Positions 1-7,504 of a stretch of 23,461 nucleotides of DNA are shown here, one piece after another. Position 1 is the first letter of the stretch. Each line of letters begins with the position of its first letter. The notes beneath the pieces were generated by a model. It saw nothing but the letters and a program-made list of their open reading frames with translations, made no database searches and was not told the origin of the DNA. This DNA comes from Actinomycetota bacterium (GTDB lineage: Bacteria; Actinomycetota; Thermoleophilia; UBA2241), in the NCBI GenBank assembly GCA_003157715.1, contig PMKK01000262.1, forward strand, positions 34,226 through 57,686. Reading direction: 5' to 3'. A program made the translations under genes and the position numbers.

Positions 1-1
1 C

Positions 2-820
2 ATCACCCGTGTCTGGAACTCGCTGAGCTCGAACCGTCACGGCCTGATGAGGCCGGACTCGTATCCGGCGAGCGACTCCGCCATCTGGGCGCGGTCGGGA
101 GCGGTGATCGAGCCCGGCAGCGGGCGTATCCTGGTGGCGACCGGCAATGGTCCGTTCAACGGCGCGACCAACTGGGGCGACAGCGTGCTCGAGCTCTCGC
201 CGAGCGCCTCTCGCCTGCTGCACAACTGGACCCCACGCGATCAGGCGCGGCTCGACGCCACCGACACGGACCTCGGCAGCACCGCCCCGGCGCTGGTGTC
301 GGTAGCCGGCTACCGGCTGGCGGTCCAGGGCGGTAAGGACGGCCAGCTCCATCTGCTGGATCTGAACGCGCTGAACGGGACCAGGGGCGGGGCGGGCAGC
401 CGGCTGGGCGGAGAGCTCGAGGACATCCGCTCGCCCGGCGGCGGAGAGGTGCTGACGGCCCCGGCGGTGTGGTCGCACGGCGGCCGCGTCTACGTGTTCG
501 TGGCCGACGGCTCGGGCACGGCGGCATACGCCGTGCGAGTCGGTGGCGCGCCACGACTCGTGACCGCCTGGCAGAACGGCTCTGCCGGCACCAGTCCGGT
601 GGTCGCCGGTGGCCTCCTCTACGTCTACGACGAGTCACAGGGCAAGCTGAACGTCTACGATCCCGCCGGCGGACGGCTGCTGCGCTCGCTGCCCGCGGCT
701 GCCGGCCACTGGAGCAGCCCGATCGTCATAGGCGGCCGGATCATTCTCCCCACCGGCGGCAGCAGCGCCAATGACGCCTCGCGCAGCAGTCTGTTCATCT
801 ACCATGTGCCCGGGCGCTGA
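2..820 (+). CDS. PQQ-like beta-propeller repeat protein, 5'-truncated by window edge
   Basis: The frame is open from base 2, so the start lies outside the window; about 272 C-terminal residues are visible. They contain recurring beta-propeller blades of the PQQ/quinoprotein-like type: stretches such as GRILVATGNG, DGQLHLLDLN, GRVYVFVADGSG and GLLYVYD, each a hydrophobic strand followed by Gly/Asp turns, and a last blade with SSPIVIGGRIILPTGG. Family knowledge: such proteins fold as 7- or 8-bladed propellers and are often exported. Some bind PQQ, but many actinobacterial members have no known cofactor or substrate. No catalytic residues can be assigned from this fragment, and the signal peptide, if any, is outside. 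The gene converges on the MFS gene with about 100 bp between the stops; a short GC hairpin near 887-901 lies there without a U-tract. The fold class is well supported, the function unknown. Confidence 0.8.
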   Translation: MTRVWNSLSSNRHGLMRPDSYPASDSAIWARSGAVIEPGSGRILVATGNGPFNGATNWGDSVLELSPSASRLLHNWTPRDQARLDATDTDLGSTAPALVSVAGYRLAVQGGKDGQLHLLDLNALNGTRGGAGSRLGGELEDIRSPGGGEVLTAPAVWSHGGRVYVFVADGSGTAAYAVRVGGAPRLVTAWQNGSAGTSPVVAGGLLYVYDESQGKLNVYDPAGGRLLRSLPAAAGHWSSPIVIGGRIILPTGGSSANDASRSSLFIYHVPGR

Positions 821-921
821 TCAGCTACGCGAGGCCCCGGTTTGGTCCGACGCCGCCGAGACCGATGGAAGGATCCCACTGGCGCGCGCCCGCGAGGGCG
901 TCCAGTTAACCGCCGCGGCGC

Positions 922-2211
922 CTACGACTCCTCAGGCTGTGCCTCGGCATCATCGGAACCGGTCGCGTGGCCGCCGGCCTTGATGCGCTTCCACTCGTGA
1001 CGCAAGACCGGCGCCCCGGCGACCAAACCGGTCAGGGCAAGCACACCACCGAGACTGATGGTGAAGCCGCCGATGAGGCCGTAGAGAAGGGGCGAGACAA
1101 GCGTGCCGACGAGCGCCGCCAGCTGCGCCGACGAACTCTCCAGTCCCTGCACGGCGCCGATCCAGCGGGGCGGACTCACTTGGACAAGAAACGCCTGTTT
1201 GGCCGGGTAGGACCAGGCGATGGCCAGCCCTTCGACTGCGTTGACGATGATGAACAGCCAGAGATTGTGCGTCGTGCCGTAGATGATCCAGGCACATCCT
1301 GAGATGGCATAGCCCGAGAACATCAAGGCGAAGCGGTTACCACGATCGGCGATGGCGCCACCGACAAAGGAGAGCAACATCGGAACGCTGAAGACGATCC
1401 AGGTGGCGCTGATGTAGGTCAGCGAGGCGCCGAGATGCCGCAGCCACAGGCTCCAAAGCACCTCGAAGGCGCCCATCGCGAAGTTGCTCGTCGCGGCGAT
1501 CATGACGAACACCGCCACTGGGCCTGAGATCAGGGTGCGCAAGGGCGGTCGTACCGCTTTCTCGACCCGTCGCTGAGCGGTCCGCGCCGGTTCTTTGATC
1601 GTAAGCATGAGGACCACGGCGGTGAGAGCCGAAAGCGCGCTGCCGAACAGGAAGATCGCATAGAAGGCCCACTTGCCGTGACCGCCGCCGAGGGCATACA
1701 GCGGCGGCGCCAGGGCCGGACCGACGATCAGGCCGCCGAACTGGGCCGTGGTCAACCAGCCGTAGGCGCGGCTGCGCGTCCGCTCGCTGCTGATATCGGC
1801 GATGAACGCCTGGCTTGCCGGTCCCACGGCGGCAGCCCCGACCCCCTCGAGCAGCCGAAAGACGGCAAACCAGGCCGCATGCGTCGTCGTCACGAACAGC
1901 AGGGTGGCGATGGCATACAGCCAGACACCCGTCACGACGAGCGGCTTGCGACCAACGCTATCGCTGGCCCGGCCGAGAAGGGCAGAGAAGGCGAACGTGC
2001 CGGCGTAGTAGGCCGAGGCCACGACCCCGATGAGCCACATCGAGCTGTGGGCTTGTTCCTTGAGGAAGATCGGCAGGTAAGGCAGGATCGCGCCGAACCC
2101 CGACCACACGACGAAGCTCGCAAGGCAGACGACGAGCAGTTGCACGGTCGTGCCGCGCTCGTTCACGGGAGCAGCCAAGGTATCGTTTGTCGATGATGGA
2201 GCCAAAGACAC
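922..2211 (-). CDS. MFS family transporter (probable drug/metabolite exporter)
   Basis: The protein has 429 residues with about twelve hydrophobic segments, the usual size and topology of the major facilitator superfamily. After a polar N-terminus of about 20 residues comes TM1 (VQLLVVCLASFVVWSGFGAI). The loop between TM2 and TM3 carries the family signature motif A as LLGRASDSVGRKPLVV, and the hydrophilic middle loop falls near residues 205-220 (KEPARTAQRRVEKAVRP). The pattern is closest to DHA1-type proton-driven exporters, but no substrate can be named. The start chosen is GTG at 2211. A second GTG 15 codons further in (before NERGTTV) would remove a tail that is probably not conserved; neither has a good ribosome binding site. 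The gene runs toward the PQQ-like gene, and a region of gene remnants lies upstream. Confidence 0.85.
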   Translation of the reverse strand: MSLAPSSTNDTLAAPVNERGTTVQLLVVCLASFVVWSGFGAILPYLPIFLKEQAHSSMWLIGVVASAYYAGTFAFSALLGRASDSVGRKPLVVTGVWLYAIATLLFVTTTHAAWFAVFRLLEGVGAAAVGPASQAFIADISSERTRSRAYGWLTTAQFGGLIVGPALAPPLYALGGGHGKWAFYAIFLFGSALSALTAVVLMLTIKEPARTAQRRVEKAVRPPLRTLISGPVAVFVMIAATSNFAMGAFEVLWSLWLRHLGASLTYISATWIVFSVPMLLSFVGGAIADRGNRFALMFSGYAISGCAWIIYGTTHNLWLFIIVNAVEGLAIAWSYPAKQAFLVQVSPPRWIGAVQGLESSSAQLAALVGTLVSPLLYGLIGGFTISLGGVLALTGLVAGAPVLRHEWKRIKAGGHATGSDDAEAQPEES

Positions 2212-2350
2212 GCTCGCTGGCTGACGGAAGGGTGCGGAGCGACGGAAGCATGCGCGAACAGGAGCATCCTACGTCCTTCGGAGCGGCCTGGCACGTCGAT
2301 CACATGGACAGCAGCGTCCGCAATGAGGACGCCGGCGAGCGCGCGGAGGT

Positions 2351-2560
2351 CTAGAGAGTAGTGACCAGGTCGCCGTCGATGACGAAGTCGGCGCCAGTGA
2401 TGTCCGCGGCACGGTCGCTCGCCAGGAAGAGGACAAGGTCGGCCACTTCCTCAGGAGTGGTGAACCGACCCGTCGCGATCGCGTCGCAGTAGTGGTCGGC
2501 AACCTGCTCGATCGACTTGTGCGCCAACGTCTCGGGATTCTCGTTCGCCTCCGCGGCCGT
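2351..2560 (-). pseudogene. C-terminal remnant of a short-chain dehydrogenase/reductase
   Basis: About 66 residues in one minus-strand frame match the C-terminal end of classical SDR oxidoreductases: ATGRFTTPEEVADLVLFLAS, then DRAADITGADFVIDGDLVTTL and a TAG stop. In intact family members (about 250 residues) this segment is the last helix and strand after the active site. The Rossmann fold (TGxxxGxG), the catalytic YxxxK and everything else N-terminal are absent. Upstream in this frame the sequence turns into arginine/proline-rich, non-protein-like translation, because the DNA there encodes a small membrane protein in another frame. This is the 3' stub of a deleted or recombined gene, not a working enzyme. 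The exact 5' junction, near 2550-2560, is an estimate. Confidence 0.75.
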
Positions 2561-2840
2561 CGTACTTCGACCCCGACTCAGCCCTGGCATTCGCCGTGCC
2601 GAACCACCGCGTGAAGGTGTTGCGTACTCTGACGGAGCGCCGGAAGTACAGGACCCACACTGCCGCGGCCACGAGCGAGGCGACGAGCGTGGCGGGCGAG
2701 GTCTGGGCGACCATGGAAACGCCGCCGCGCGGGTGCGTGGAGAGGTACAGTGCCACGGCCCAGGCGCACAGCAGCACCCTGAGGGCATTTGCCGTGACGA
2801 GACGGGCCGAGGCTGTTTGATAGTATGTCGTATCTGACAT
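2451..2840 (-). CDS. Small two-TM membrane protein with a chimeric tail
   Basis: The ORF encodes 129 residues beginning MSDTTYYQTASARLV from ATG at 2840, preceded at suitable distance by a purine-rich GGAGAGAAGGG. Two hydrophobic helices are visible, about residues 20-36 (LRVLLCAWAVALYLST) and 50-66 (TLVASLVAAAVWVLYF), followed by a basic stretch RRSVRVRNTFTRWFG. No family is recognised. The last 30 or so residues run out of frame across the SDR remnant and are probably not original: the gene seems to have lost its natural 3' end when the SDR stub was joined to it. Its first codons lie inside the palindrome next to the divergent toxin gene, so its expression may be tied to that module. It could be a real truncated gene or already a pseudogene. 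Confidence 0.45.
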   Translation of the reverse strand: MSDTTYYQTASARLVTANALRVLLCAWAVALYLSTHPRGGVSMVAQTSPATLVASLVAAAVWVLYFRRSVRVRNTFTRWFGTANARAESGSKYDGRGGERESRDVGAQVDRAGCRPLLRRDRDGSVHHS

Positions 2841-2845
2841 ACCCT
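2817..2845 (+). promoter_or_regulatory. Candidate promoter of the HigBA-type module
   Basis: A -35-like TTGATA (2817-2822) is separated by 17 nt from a -10-like TACCCT (2840-2845). The GTG start of the toxin gene follows after 7 nt, where transcription would be expected to begin, so the mRNA is probably leaderless. No Shine-Dalgarno sequence precedes that GTG, which fits. This is inferred from spacing and sequence only. Confidence 0.5.
2823..2842. promoter_or_regulatory. Perfect palindrome, candidate antitoxin operator
   Basis: GTATGTC-N6-GACATAC is a perfect inverted repeat with 7-bp arms. It fills the spacer of the candidate toxin promoter and overlaps the start codon of the divergent small membrane ORF. 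HigA/XRE antitoxins commonly autoregulate by binding such dyads between the -35 and -10 boxes, so this is the likely binding site of the antitoxin encoded at 3209-3526. Confidence 0.55.
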
Positions 2846-2852
2846 TCTCTCC

Positions 2853-3203
2853 GTGAGACCAGGTGCTGACAAGCCGCTGATGTGGCTCCACGGGGAGGTC
2901 CGCACGCCGCCACTGTCGGCTGCGGCGCGGCTCGAGGCCGGGGTTCTTCTGCGCCGCCTGCGGCGCGGCGAGTCGCTCGGCCTGCCGCAGTCGCGGCCCA
3001 TGCCCTCCATCGGCAAGCGTTGCCACGAGCTGCGCATCACCGACGAGGACGCCACCTGGCGCATCGTCTATCGCATCGATGCGGACGCAATCGTGATCGC
3101 CGAAGTGTTCGCCAAGAAGACGCAGGCCACGCCGACGGCAGTGGTCGCTGCCTGCCAGCGCAGGCTGCGCAGTTACGATTCCGTCGCGGGAGAGAAGGAG
3201 TGA
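2853..3203 (+). CDS. HigB/RelE-superfamily toxin (Gp49-like)
   Basis: The protein has 116 residues and matches the Gp49-like branch of the RelE/HigB toxins. Characteristic stretches are DKPLMWLHGEVRTPPLSAAAR, RLRRGESLGLPQSRPMPSIG, CHELRITDEDATWRIVYRID and AIVIAEVFAKKTQATP. Known members are ribosome-dependent mRNA interferases or growth inhibitors neutralised by an adjacent XRE antitoxin. The toxin-first gene order and the 5-bp gap to the antitoxin gene are typical of higBA modules. The GTG at 2853 is chosen because the family normally has a few residues before KPLxWLHGE and because a -10 box lies 7 nt upstream. An ATG at 2880 would leave no residues before the conserved WLHGE. All conserved segments are present, so the gene looks intact. 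Confidence 0.85.
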   Translation: MRPGADKPLMWLHGEVRTPPLSAAARLEAGVLLRRLRRGESLGLPQSRPMPSIGKRCHELRITDEDATWRIVYRIDADAIVIAEVFAKKTQATPTAVVAACQRRLRSYDSVAGEKE

Positions 3204-3208
3204 GCGAG

Positions 3209-3526
3209 ATGGACAAGGCCAAGCAAGACCGTCTGGCGGCCGCCGGCTGGCGCGGCGGCGACGCGGCCGATTTCCTCGAGCTGACCGAGGAGGAAGCGGC
3301 GTTCATCGAGCTCAAGCTGGCGCTCGCCGGGTACCTGCGCGAGCTGCGCACGCGCAACTCCTGGACGCAGGCGCAGATCGCGCGCCGGCTGGGCTCAAGC
3401 CAGTCTCGGGTGGCCAAGATGGAGGCGGCTGATCCTTCCGTCTCGCTCGACTTGCTGGTCAAGTCGCTGCTTGCTTTGGGCGCATCCCGCAAGGAGGTCG
3501 GCGGCGTCATCGCGAGAGCGGCCTGA
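3209..3526 (+). CDS. XRE-family antitoxin (HigA-like)
   Basis: The protein has 105 residues. An acidic N-terminal helix (LELTEEEAAFIELKLALAGYL) is followed by a helix-turn-helix of the XRE/Cro type at about residues 50-75 (SWTQAQIARRLGSSQSRVAKME), then a leucine-rich dimerisation tail. Family knowledge: such antitoxins bind and block the partner toxin and repress their own operon. ATG at 3209 is preferred because AGGAG sits 8 nt upstream, at the end of the toxin gene. A GTG at 3200 overlapping the toxin stop is the alternative. The likely operator is the palindrome at 2823-2842. The gene appears intact. Confidence 0.85.
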   Translation: MDKAKQDRLAAAGWRGGDAADFLELTEEEAAFIELKLALAGYLRELRTRNSWTQAQIARRLGSSQSRVAKMEAADPSVSLDLLVKSLLALGASRKEVGGVIARAA

Positions 3527-3616
3527 CTTCAGGCTCGCGGCACGCCACCCGATGCGCTGAGGCCCTCACCCACCGCGCACCGAACTCCTCACCCGCGGAG
3601 CCCGTGGGGTGCAGCT

Positions 3617-3718
3617 ACTCCTCATGTAGCCCCAGCGTGGGTTGTCCTTGACCATACGCAGGATCAGTCACCTGGTCTCGGGATCGAGCGCGGGGCGTCC
3701 GGGCCGCCGCCGCGGGCG
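3617..3718 (-). pseudogene. Decayed integrase/transposase fragment with in-frame stop
   Basis: Read on the minus strand, this stretch gives RPRRRPGRPALDPETR, a TGA stop (3670-3668), then LILRMVKDNPRWGYMR in the same frame. This is the well-known junction in IS3-like and phage-like integrases where a basic linker with PGRP precedes a helix reading xLILRLxxENPRWGYRRI, just ahead of the DDE core domain. Only about 33 residues survive and no DDE motif is seen on either side. It is a relic of a mobile element, not an active gene. The flanks (3527-3616 and 3719 onward) could hold further unrecognisable decay. Confidence 0.65.
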
Positions 3719-4000
3719 TTGCCCTGCACCCCACCTTCAGCGGCCGCCACTATCCAAGCTGCCGGCGTCGGTGTGAGCCACGAGTCCTGCGCCGCGAAGA
3801 TAATGCTGGCGCCGCCGTTCGCCACACAGACCAATCCTCTGAGTGGCTCGCGGACACGCTAATCTGTGCGGCCTCAGAAATCGCTGCGCGGGGCGCTGTC
3901 GCCGACCCGATGCCGACGACCACGGCGTAGTTGCGACGCTGGTCGCCGTCGGTTCGCGCAGAGGTTGACATGACCATGCGCAGGCGATCAAGGTCTGCGC
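3719..4000. other. Intergenic stretch without a supported gene
   Basis: No convincing gene is seen. A minus-strand reading starting near 3972 (MVMSTSARTDGDQRRNYAVV...) has roughly protein-like composition for about 75 codons but no recognised family and no ribosome binding site. TTGACA at 3965-3970 lies about 30 nt before the YkgJ-like start and could be a -35 box, but the expected -10 position is poor. Confidence 0.4.
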
Positions 4001-4726
4001 ATGAGTGCTCCACCGAGCCACGGGACCGCTGGGAGCGGCAGCGGTCGTGCGCCGGACCCCGCGGGAGGGCTGCCGGCGGGGCCGACGACGCCCCTGCCGG
4101 CCGGCAACTTCTCCGCCTGGCTCCGGGCAACGTGCGCCACGCTGTGGCGCGACGTGCCGGCGGAGGTCCCCTGTGGGAGCTGCAACGCTTGCTGCCGCAC
4201 GCACCATCAGCTGCACCTGCGGCCCGGGGAGAAGGCCGCCCGCAAGCGGCTGCCGCGGGAGCATCTGTCCGTGGCCCGCGGCTTGCCGCCCGGCTATCTC
4301 CTGCTCGGCTGCGACGAGCGCGGCGCCTGCCCCGTGCTTCTCGACGGCCGCTGCTCCATCTACGAGGACCGGCCGCTCGTCTGCCGCACCTACGACTGCC
4401 GGATCTACGCGGCGACCGGCGTCGCGCCGGACAGGGACGAGATCGCTCAGCAGGTGCGGCGCTGGCGCTTCACCTACGAGACGGCGCGCGACCGCGAGCT
4501 GCGCGAGGCAGTGATCGCGGCGGTGCACTTCATCCGCGAGCACCGCGGCTGTTTTCCCAGCCGCGCCGCTCACGAACAGCCGATCCGCGTGGCCACGCTG
4601 GGCGTCGCCGCGTACGAGGCGTTCGACGAAGGCGCGCGCGCCGCGACCCGGTCGCGCGCACCGACGGAGCATCCGCGCTTCTTCGCCGTCGCCAACGCCA
4701 ACGAAGAGCTCTTCGGCGACGGCTGA
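4001..4726 (+). CDS. YkgJ-family cysteine-cluster protein
   Basis: The protein has 241 residues. A disordered, Gly/Pro-rich N-terminus of about 45 residues precedes VPCGSCNACCRTHHQLHL, the CxxCxxCC signature of the YkgJ/CxxCxxCC family (often annotated Fe-S or zinc cluster proteins). Further cysteines occur in LLGCDERGACPVLLDGRCSIYEDRP and LVCRTYDCRIYA, the usual second half of the cluster. Family knowledge: metal binding is inferred for these proteins, and a role in protein modification or metal handling is suspected but unproven. Translation probably starts at ATG 4001; only a weak AAGG precedes it. An in-frame internal start closer to the cysteine motif is possible. There is no obvious operon partner: decayed mobile DNA lies before it and an empty region after it. 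A small GC hairpin follows the stop at 4734-4747 (CGGTC-TCGC-GACCG) without a U-tract. Confidence 0.8.
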   Translation: MSAPPSHGTAGSGSGRAPDPAGGLPAGPTTPLPAGNFSAWLRATCATLWRDVPAEVPCGSCNACCRTHHQLHLRPGEKAARKRLPREHLSVARGLPPGYLLLGCDERGACPVLLDGRCSIYEDRPLVCRTYDCRIYAATGVAPDRDEIAQQVRRWRFTYETARDRELREAVIAAVHFIREHRGCFPSRAAHEQPIRVATLGVAAYEAFDEGARAATRSRAPTEHPRFFAVANANEELFGDG

Positions 4727-5491
4727 AGGCCCCCGGTCTCGCGACCGTGCGGCCGACGCCTCAACCGTTTCGTGACACCCGGCGAAGAAGCAGCTGCCAA
4801 CGCCTGGCTGCCAGCGTGCGAACCGCTTCCACAAGCAGGGATTGTTCTCGCGGAATCGCCCTGAGCAGGCATTCTTGGTGCACCTTAGTGGACAACTCTC
4901 GAACCTTCGCGACGAGGTTCGGCGACTGTTCGACCGGCGTTCGAGTCCGTGACTGTGGACCTGACCGGACAGCTCTCGGGCTTTCGGAATGGACTGCACA
5001 GCCCAGTGGACACTCATCTCTCAGTGTGAGCGATCGGCGGGGCGACAGTCCAGTCGCCGCGGCACAGTTCTAGGGCGTGTCTCCCGAGTCTTGGGCGGTG
5101 ATCGCGGGAATCTGGCTGGGTGACGCGTTCAGCTGAGCTCAACGAGTTGGCGTGGGCATGGATCAAGCCATGATGCCCCAGGCGGCAGGGTGGTCTCGTC
5201 CGTTGCTGCTCGCCGGCCAGCGACACGTCTATCTGCCTCACGCAGCCGCCCACATGACTGAAGCTCCGAGCAGTGGCCACCTCTTCTCAGGGCAACCATT
5301 TGGATCTGTTCGTACACTACTTCCTGGAACGCTAACGCCGCGCGTTGTCTCTCGATCCTCTCCTTGATCTCAGGATGAGCGCCTGGGACAGCGCCGAGCG
5401 ACGCTCACGCTGGCTCACAAGCCCAATCGCCGGCGGCACATCTCAAGCTGAGCAAGAGCATGCCGCGCGACCAGTCCGGACTCGGCAGACA
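4727..5491. other. Gene-poor region of about 0.76 kb
   Basis: No frame gives a convincing protein on either strand, and arginine/serine-rich readings indicate non-coding shadows. Small features seen: the hairpin at 4734-4747 just after the YkgJ-like gene, a T-arm-like GTTCGAGTCC near 4940 with no tRNA around it, and CTAGGGCGTGTCTCCCGAG near 5070-5090 that resembles the terminal repeat of some insertion sequences but has no partner in the window. The stretch 5150-5340 may be decayed mobile DNA. I cannot support any single call. Confidence 0.4.
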
Positions 5492-6199
5492 TCATGATCC
5501 AGGCACGGTACCGGCGCCCGCTGTGTCATCCACGTCGACCAGCCCGTGCTCGTAGGCGAAGACGACGATCTGCACGCGATCACGCAGACCAAGCTTGCGC
5601 AATACTGCGCCGACGTGGGTCTTCACGGTGGATACTCCCAGGAAGAGCTCGGCCGCGATCTCGGCATTCGACCTGCCCCGCGCCACCGCGCGCAGCACCT
5701 CGAACTGCTGAGCCGTCAGTTCGTTGTAAGCGGGCGGGAGTTTTGCGCGCCGCCCGCCTGGCGTGCGCGCGAATAGCGTGCCAATCTCCTGCGGCGCAAG
5801 GATGGCCGATCCCCGGTAGACGGTCCGGATCGATTCGAGCAGCAGCTTCGGAGTGACGTCCTTGAGCAGGAAGCCGCTGGCGCCGAGCCGGATCGCCTCT
5901 GCGGCGCGATCGTCCAGGTTGAACGTTGTCAGCACGATGACCCGCACATCGGTCGTCCGCTGCGCGACCCGGTCCTGTGAGTAGATCTGACGTGTCGCGT
6001 CCACTCCGTCAATCCCAGGCATCCGGATGTCCATCAGGACGATATCTGGCGCCAGGTCGTCTGCCACGACGATCGCCTCCGCGCCGGACCCGACCGAGGC
6101 AACGACCTCCATGTCTGGCTGCGCATCGATGATCACGGCGACGCCGGCCCTGAACAGCTCCTGGTCGTCTACGAGCGCTATGCGGATGTGGTCGCTCAG
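5492..6199 (-). CDS. NarL/LuxR-family response regulator
   Basis: The receiver domain occupies residues 1-120: acidic pair DD in IALVDDQELFRAG, phospho-acceptor Asp about residue 57 in IVLMDIRMPGIDG, conserved Thr in VIVLTTFN and Lys in GFLLKDV. A LuxR-type helix-turn-helix lies at the C-terminus (LTAQQFEVLRAVARGRSNAE, then VSTVKTHVGAVLRKLGLRDR). It is the DNA-binding partner of the adjacent HisKA_3 kinase, with which it overlaps. The start is unusual: a good GGGAGG lies 6 nt before a CTG at 6199, and CTG-SDHIRIALVDD aligns with the normal family N-terminus. The only conventional upstream start is TTG at 6229, without a ribosome binding site, giving ten extra residues. Likely targets are the promoter of the dipeptidase-racemase-ligase operon and its duplicate. 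Confidence 0.9.
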   Translation of the reverse strand: MSDHIRIALVDDQELFRAGVAVIIDAQPDMEVVASVGSGAEAIVVADDLAPDIVLMDIRMPGIDGVDATRQIYSQDRVAQRTTDVRVIVLTTFNLDDRAAEAIRLGASGFLLKDVTPKLLLESIRTVYRGSAILAPQEIGTLFARTPGGRRAKLPPAYNELTAQQFEVLRAVARGRSNAEIAAELFLGVSTVKTHVGAVLRKLGLRDRVQIVVFAYEHGLVDVDDTAGAGTVPGS

Positions 6200-7416
6200 A
6201 CCGCACCTCCCGGCGCGCGGATCACGCAACGTGCGAGGAACACGCTCCCGGACCCTGAGTCGGTTCGGCTGATCTCGATCGTGCCGCGTACCCGAGTGAG
6301 GCGCTGCTTGATCCCCTCGATCCCGCGCCCTCCGGGATTCCAGCCAGACGCAGGGTCGAACGCGTTGGACACCTCGACAGTCAGGGCCTCATCCCATGTG
6401 TGCCGCAGCCTGATGGGAGCATCAGCCTTGCCGTGCCGCAGGGCGTTGGTGAGCAGTTCCTGGGTCACCCGATACCTCACCATGGTTGCGGTCGAGCCGA
6501 GATCTCTTGGCGTGCCGTGCTCTTCGACGATCAGCTCCCGCCCACTCGATCGTATGCTATCAACGAGCGCCCATAGATCGAGCCGGCTTGAGGGGACGCC
6601 CGCTGGCTCGGCGCTCCCGAGCACCTCACGCACTTCCTGCAGCGAGTTGCGGGCAGCCGCGGCGATATTCGCGACGGCGTCCTTCACGCGATCACCGTCA
6701 GCGTCCGTCATGTAGGCGACGGACTCCGCCTGCGCCAGGATCACTGCCAGCGAGTGGCCCACGACATCGTGCACGTCGCGCGCCAGCGAAGCCTGCGCCT
6801 CCATGAGTCGCGCAATCTCGTCGGCCTGCTCGCTCTGCTCCTGTGCCAGGGAACGCTCTTCTTCTGCCTGACGGCGCGCGACTTCCGACGCGCGTGCCTC
6901 CTCCTGCTCACGGGCCGCGAAGCCCAGCAGCCAGGCGATGCCCAGAACGAGGGCAACGATGATGCCGGCTGCCATCGTTGGGTGGGTCCCCGTCACACCG
7001 TTGAGAACGCGAAGAACCCTCAGCGAGCCGCTACTCTGCGTCATGACGAACTGGGCAAACAGCAACGTCCCCGCCGGCACCGAGAACAGCGCGGCCCACC
7101 TCTCGCTGGGCTTGCCGACGCGCGCGGCGAAATACACGACCAGAGCCACGGCCGCTTGCACCCATAGGAAGCCGCTCATGAACGCGATCTGCGCCACCAG
7201 CGATCCCCATGCGAGCGCCACGGCGGCTCCAGGCATCTGGCAGGCGAGTGCGACTGCCAGCGCCACGAACAGCACGGTAATCGCCCCTCCGACCAGTGTG
7301 GAGATCGAGGTGTCCCCAGAGTAGTAGGCGACGAGCGCCACTTCGCAGAGGCCAACGACGCCGACGACACCGCCGATGGTCCAGAGCGCGGCGCCTCTGC
7401 CCCGCCTCAGCTCCAT
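6196..7416 (-). CDS. Sensor histidine kinase, HisKA_3/NarX-like family
   Basis: The protein has 406 residues. Five or six membrane segments fill about residues 10-168 (for example LWTIGGVVGVVGLCEVALVA and GIIVALVLGIAWLLGFAA), with little extracytoplasmic loop, so the stimulus may be sensed in or at the membrane. A charged coiled coil follows (about 169-208). The dimerisation/phospho-acceptor helix contains ARDVHDVVGHSLAVILAQAE with His216, and the ATPase domain has the N-box ELLTNALRHG (Asn324) and the G-box NPGGRGIEGIKQRL. ATG at 7416 is preceded by GGAGG 4 nt away. The stop overlaps the start of the response regulator, so the two are translationally coupled. The 88-nt gap to the ligase gene may hold a secondary promoter, but I see none that is strong. 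Unlike VanS it is not an EnvZ/HisKA type kinase. Confidence 0.9.
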   Translation of the reverse strand: MELRRGRGAALWTIGGVVGVVGLCEVALVAYYSGDTSISTLVGGAITVLFVALAVALACQMPGAAVALAWGSLVAQIAFMSGFLWVQAAVALVVYFAARVGKPSERWAALFSVPAGTLLFAQFVMTQSSGSLRVLRVLNGVTGTHPTMAAGIIVALVLGIAWLLGFAAREQEEARASEVARRQAEEERSLAQEQSEQADEIARLMEAQASLARDVHDVVGHSLAVILAQAESVAYMTDADGDRVKDAVANIAAAARNSLQEVREVLGSAEPAGVPSSRLDLWALVDSIRSSGRELIVEEHGTPRDLGSTATMVRYRVTQELLTNALRHGKADAPIRLRHTWDEALTVEVSNAFDPASGWNPGGRGIEGIKQRLTRVRGTIEISRTDSGSGSVFLARCVIRAPGGAV

Positions 7417-7504
7417 CTCGCCTCCGATGACTGTTGCCGCGCAGCGACTGCCCGCTGAGAACGTGCTGGGGCTATGGTAGCGAACGCCGCGATCTGGCGC
7501 CGCC

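Noticed and set aside
4925..4960. T-arm-like GTTCGAGTCC suggesting a tRNA
   Set aside because: No paired T stem, anticodon arm or acceptor stem could be drawn on either strand.
3737..5017. Minus-strand open frame of 426 codons
   Set aside because: It is antisense to the YkgJ-type gene, whose CxxCxxCC motif proves the plus strand; the minus translation is Arg-rich without motifs.
5068..5092. CTAGGGCGTGTCTCCCGAG resembling an insertion-sequence end
   Set aside because: No inverted partner and no transposase frame in the window; resemblance alone is too weak.
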